DNA of 64,000 nucleotides from Sclerurus mexicanus (Eukaryota; Chordata; Aves; Passeriformes; Furnariidae), in NCBI GenBank assembly GCA_013396755.1, contig VWZF01003853.1, positions 471,208-535,207 on the forward strand, in the 5' to 3' direction. Positions within the stretch are counted from its first letter, which is position 1; each line of letters starts with the position of its first letter. The position numbers and the translations under genes are program-made. The notes under the pieces are model-generated. The model was given only the letters and a program-made list of their open reading frames with translations, made no database searches and was not told the DNA's origin. Below, piece after piece: positions 62,187-64,000 of this stretch.

Positions 62187-63479
62187 CTGCCTGTTTAGTA
62201 GAGAAGAAAAAGTAAAGAAAAAGAAGAGGAGATAGAGGAGAATTATGACTAAACATAAAATGACAGTTGTTTGAATTTATAATAAACAGTCTCAGACTTT
62301 TTCTAACACTTCTGCAGCCCAAATCCCTGCAATAGAGAGGTCTAGACCCTTAAGAAGTATTTAGGCTCTTTATATCTCCAAATATCTGTACTTCTTATGT
62401 GCAATACGGTACTAAACCTCTCCTCCAGGCCTTCAAGAGGAAAGCAAGCTATTTATGCCAGCTTGATGCCACAGCCATGCTTTCTTTGCTAGAGCAAAGA
62501 AAGACAGCACGCAATGAAAGTTGGAATCTGGCGCCTTATTACCGGCTCTCCCTGCCTGAGTACCCATAAACCACAAGCCTAATCCAGTATCTTGCTTTCA
62601 GTGCAATGGGTGTTGGGAAGGGTCCAGCCCCCACTGTCCCAGGGAAGTGATAAAACCACATGTGCTAGTTAATGCACTGCCTCTTACAGGCCCATGCAGC
62701 AGGTGAGCAATTATCACTTGCAGCCCAGCTTAATGCTTTACAGGGTCTGAGAGCTGTTTCCAATTAGCCTCTTTGTGCAATGGAAATTAACTCATTTGTG
62801 TCACCTTGGCTTGCAAGTGGGCTGTGAGGAACTAGTGAAACAACTGGAATTGAGTACAGGTGGCACCTCACCTCTCCTCCTATTCCCTGGCACTCCTTGC
62901 ACTGGATCAAGAGGGGCTATATTTGTTGAAAGAAAATACAGATGGAAAAACCAGCTTGATCCATAACCAGGATCTGTAGGAGGTCTTGATACATCCCCAG
63001 AGTCTTGTCTCCATAACATTTTTCCAGGCCGGTTCTGTGTGTCCCAAGAAACAGGCTTCCAAGCACTTCCCTTTGGATTATTTAGTAATCTCATGAGGCT
63101 TCTCAGCATTTGGCCTATAAAAACCTCTTTTTATAAAGAACTGTGTCATATGTGTGTTTTATCTGTGAGCCTTTTTTTAATGAATGCTTTCAGACATTAT
63201 GAGCCTGTTCGGAGCCTGTTGCAAAGCCAGCACTATTCCATCACGCTGGCCACCAGTGTCATTGCTGCCAGGCATTTTCTCTTAAAAGGGTATTCTGACA
63301 GTTGATGTAAGGGCTAAAATTAGGTAAAATACTTGCAGGGATCCTTCTGTGATCTCCTAATACAACTTCAGTGCCCATGAATGGTGTGCATATCAAAGGA
63401 ACTATGATCTTATGGACAAAGACCAAGAGAATTGAGGAGCTCTCAGCTGAGAGTTTTGAGATAAAGAGTCCTGCATCAT
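62187..63479. other. Unique noncoding sequence
   Basis: A-rich purine patch at 62200-62235. No gene or repeat family recognised. Confidence 0.5.
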
Positions 63480-63590
63480 TTTAAGCACATCACCTCATCT
63501 GTCTGTGCTTCAGTTTTCTGCCTTCAGAGGCTACAGTAATCACCTTTAGGTGAGATTATGGAGATAAACACATTGTAATTGTATTGGATG
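63480..63590 (+). repeat. MIR SINE fragment
   Basis: 'ttaagcacatcacctcatctgtctgtgcttcagttttctgccttcagaggctacagtaatcacctttaggtgagattatggagataaacaca' follows the MIR core and 3' part ('cttaacctctctgtgcctcagtttcctcatctgtaaaatgg...taatacctacc...gttgtgaggattaaatga'). Confidence 0.65.
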
Positions 63591-64000
63591 TCAAATTAAA
63601 TTTTCTTATGCAAGGATTCAGTTCTATTGAAGAACTCATTAGAAAATGAATGAAGAAGAGACTTGGAGTTGCTGATCCTGCTTCTGTTCTGTACTCTGAA
63701 TGTAATGTTATCACTGCATGTAAGGGTAACTGTGGAATCTGAGCTGCAGGCAGATGGCCAGAGATTTAACCTGAATTTCCAAGATTTCTTGCCGTTTCAT
63801 CACTTTTTTTTTTTTCCTCTGCATGAGCAACACATAGCTTCAGAGAGCCCAATTTATCCAGGTTTTAGTAGGCGCAGGGACCAAAATGCCACAGCAGCAT
63901 CATGGAAGGCTTATGCCCATCACTGCAGCAATTGAATTAGCTGCAGTAACGACAGGCAGGGGCTTCTGAAAAACCCAGACCAGCAGGAGAGCTTTCGGCA
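63591..64000. other. Unique noncoding sequence
   Basis: T-rich run at 63805-63817. Nothing recognised. Confidence 0.5.

Noticed and set aside
1..64000. CRISPR array, prophage, operon or other prokaryotic system
   Set aside because: No regularly spaced repeats, no dense long reading frames, and vertebrate retroelements throughout.

Overview
The window looks like ordinary bird nuclear DNA, most likely from a passerine (songbird), and appears intergenic or intronic. Two signals point to a bird. One is a set of CR1 LINE 3' ends, clearest at 62101-62186, with the CR1 terminal octamer-type repeat. The other, at 57800-57938, is a short element with a tRNA-Ile(AAT)-like head fused to a CR1-type tail, the structure of the songbird SINE family named TguSINE1 in zebra finch. 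Old MIR-type SINE relics (clearest at 9229-9440, 23262-23490 and 63480-63590) are expected in any amniote genome.

I see no protein-coding gene that I can name. All six frames are broken into short stretches. The longest open run is about 170 codons (5904-6416, minus strand), with no recognisable domain, and I attribute the open runs to chance. Two short intervals, 25811-25886 and 34769-34881, have splice-site architecture on the plus strand and stay open in one frame. They are exon candidates only, as easily exons of a long noncoding RNA as of a gene. Two smaller splice-signal curiosities on the same strand are a recursive-splice-like site at 10448-10473 and a 12-nt microexon-like interval at 18064-18075.

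Layout: 1-9 kb is AT-rich unique sequence with several perfect inverted repeats (3049-3081, 3379-3408, 5742-5763) and a repeat-like, possibly LTR-derived, block at about 7826-8560. 9-25 kb holds MIR and CR1 relics, a 69-bp direct repeat pair and a 33-bp tandem duplication. 25-35 kb has the exon candidates and TA/CA-rich microsatellites. 35.5-36.3 kb is the only CpG-rich stretch, with a G-quadruplex motif and a CTCF-like site, followed by a long pyrimidine-rich stretch. An 8-base assembly gap lies at 37688-37695 between two poly-A runs with duplicated flanks. 38-57 kb is mostly unique AT-rich sequence with a possible conserved regulatory patch near 42.43 kb. 57-64 kb carries the SINE, the clear CR1 end and a MIR.

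I found no CRISPR array, operon, mobile-element gene, rRNA or functional tRNA, and nothing that supports a previously undescribed biological system. The findings are local oddities, each with a way to check it. All repeat identifications come from pattern recognition against remembered consensus features, not from a database search.
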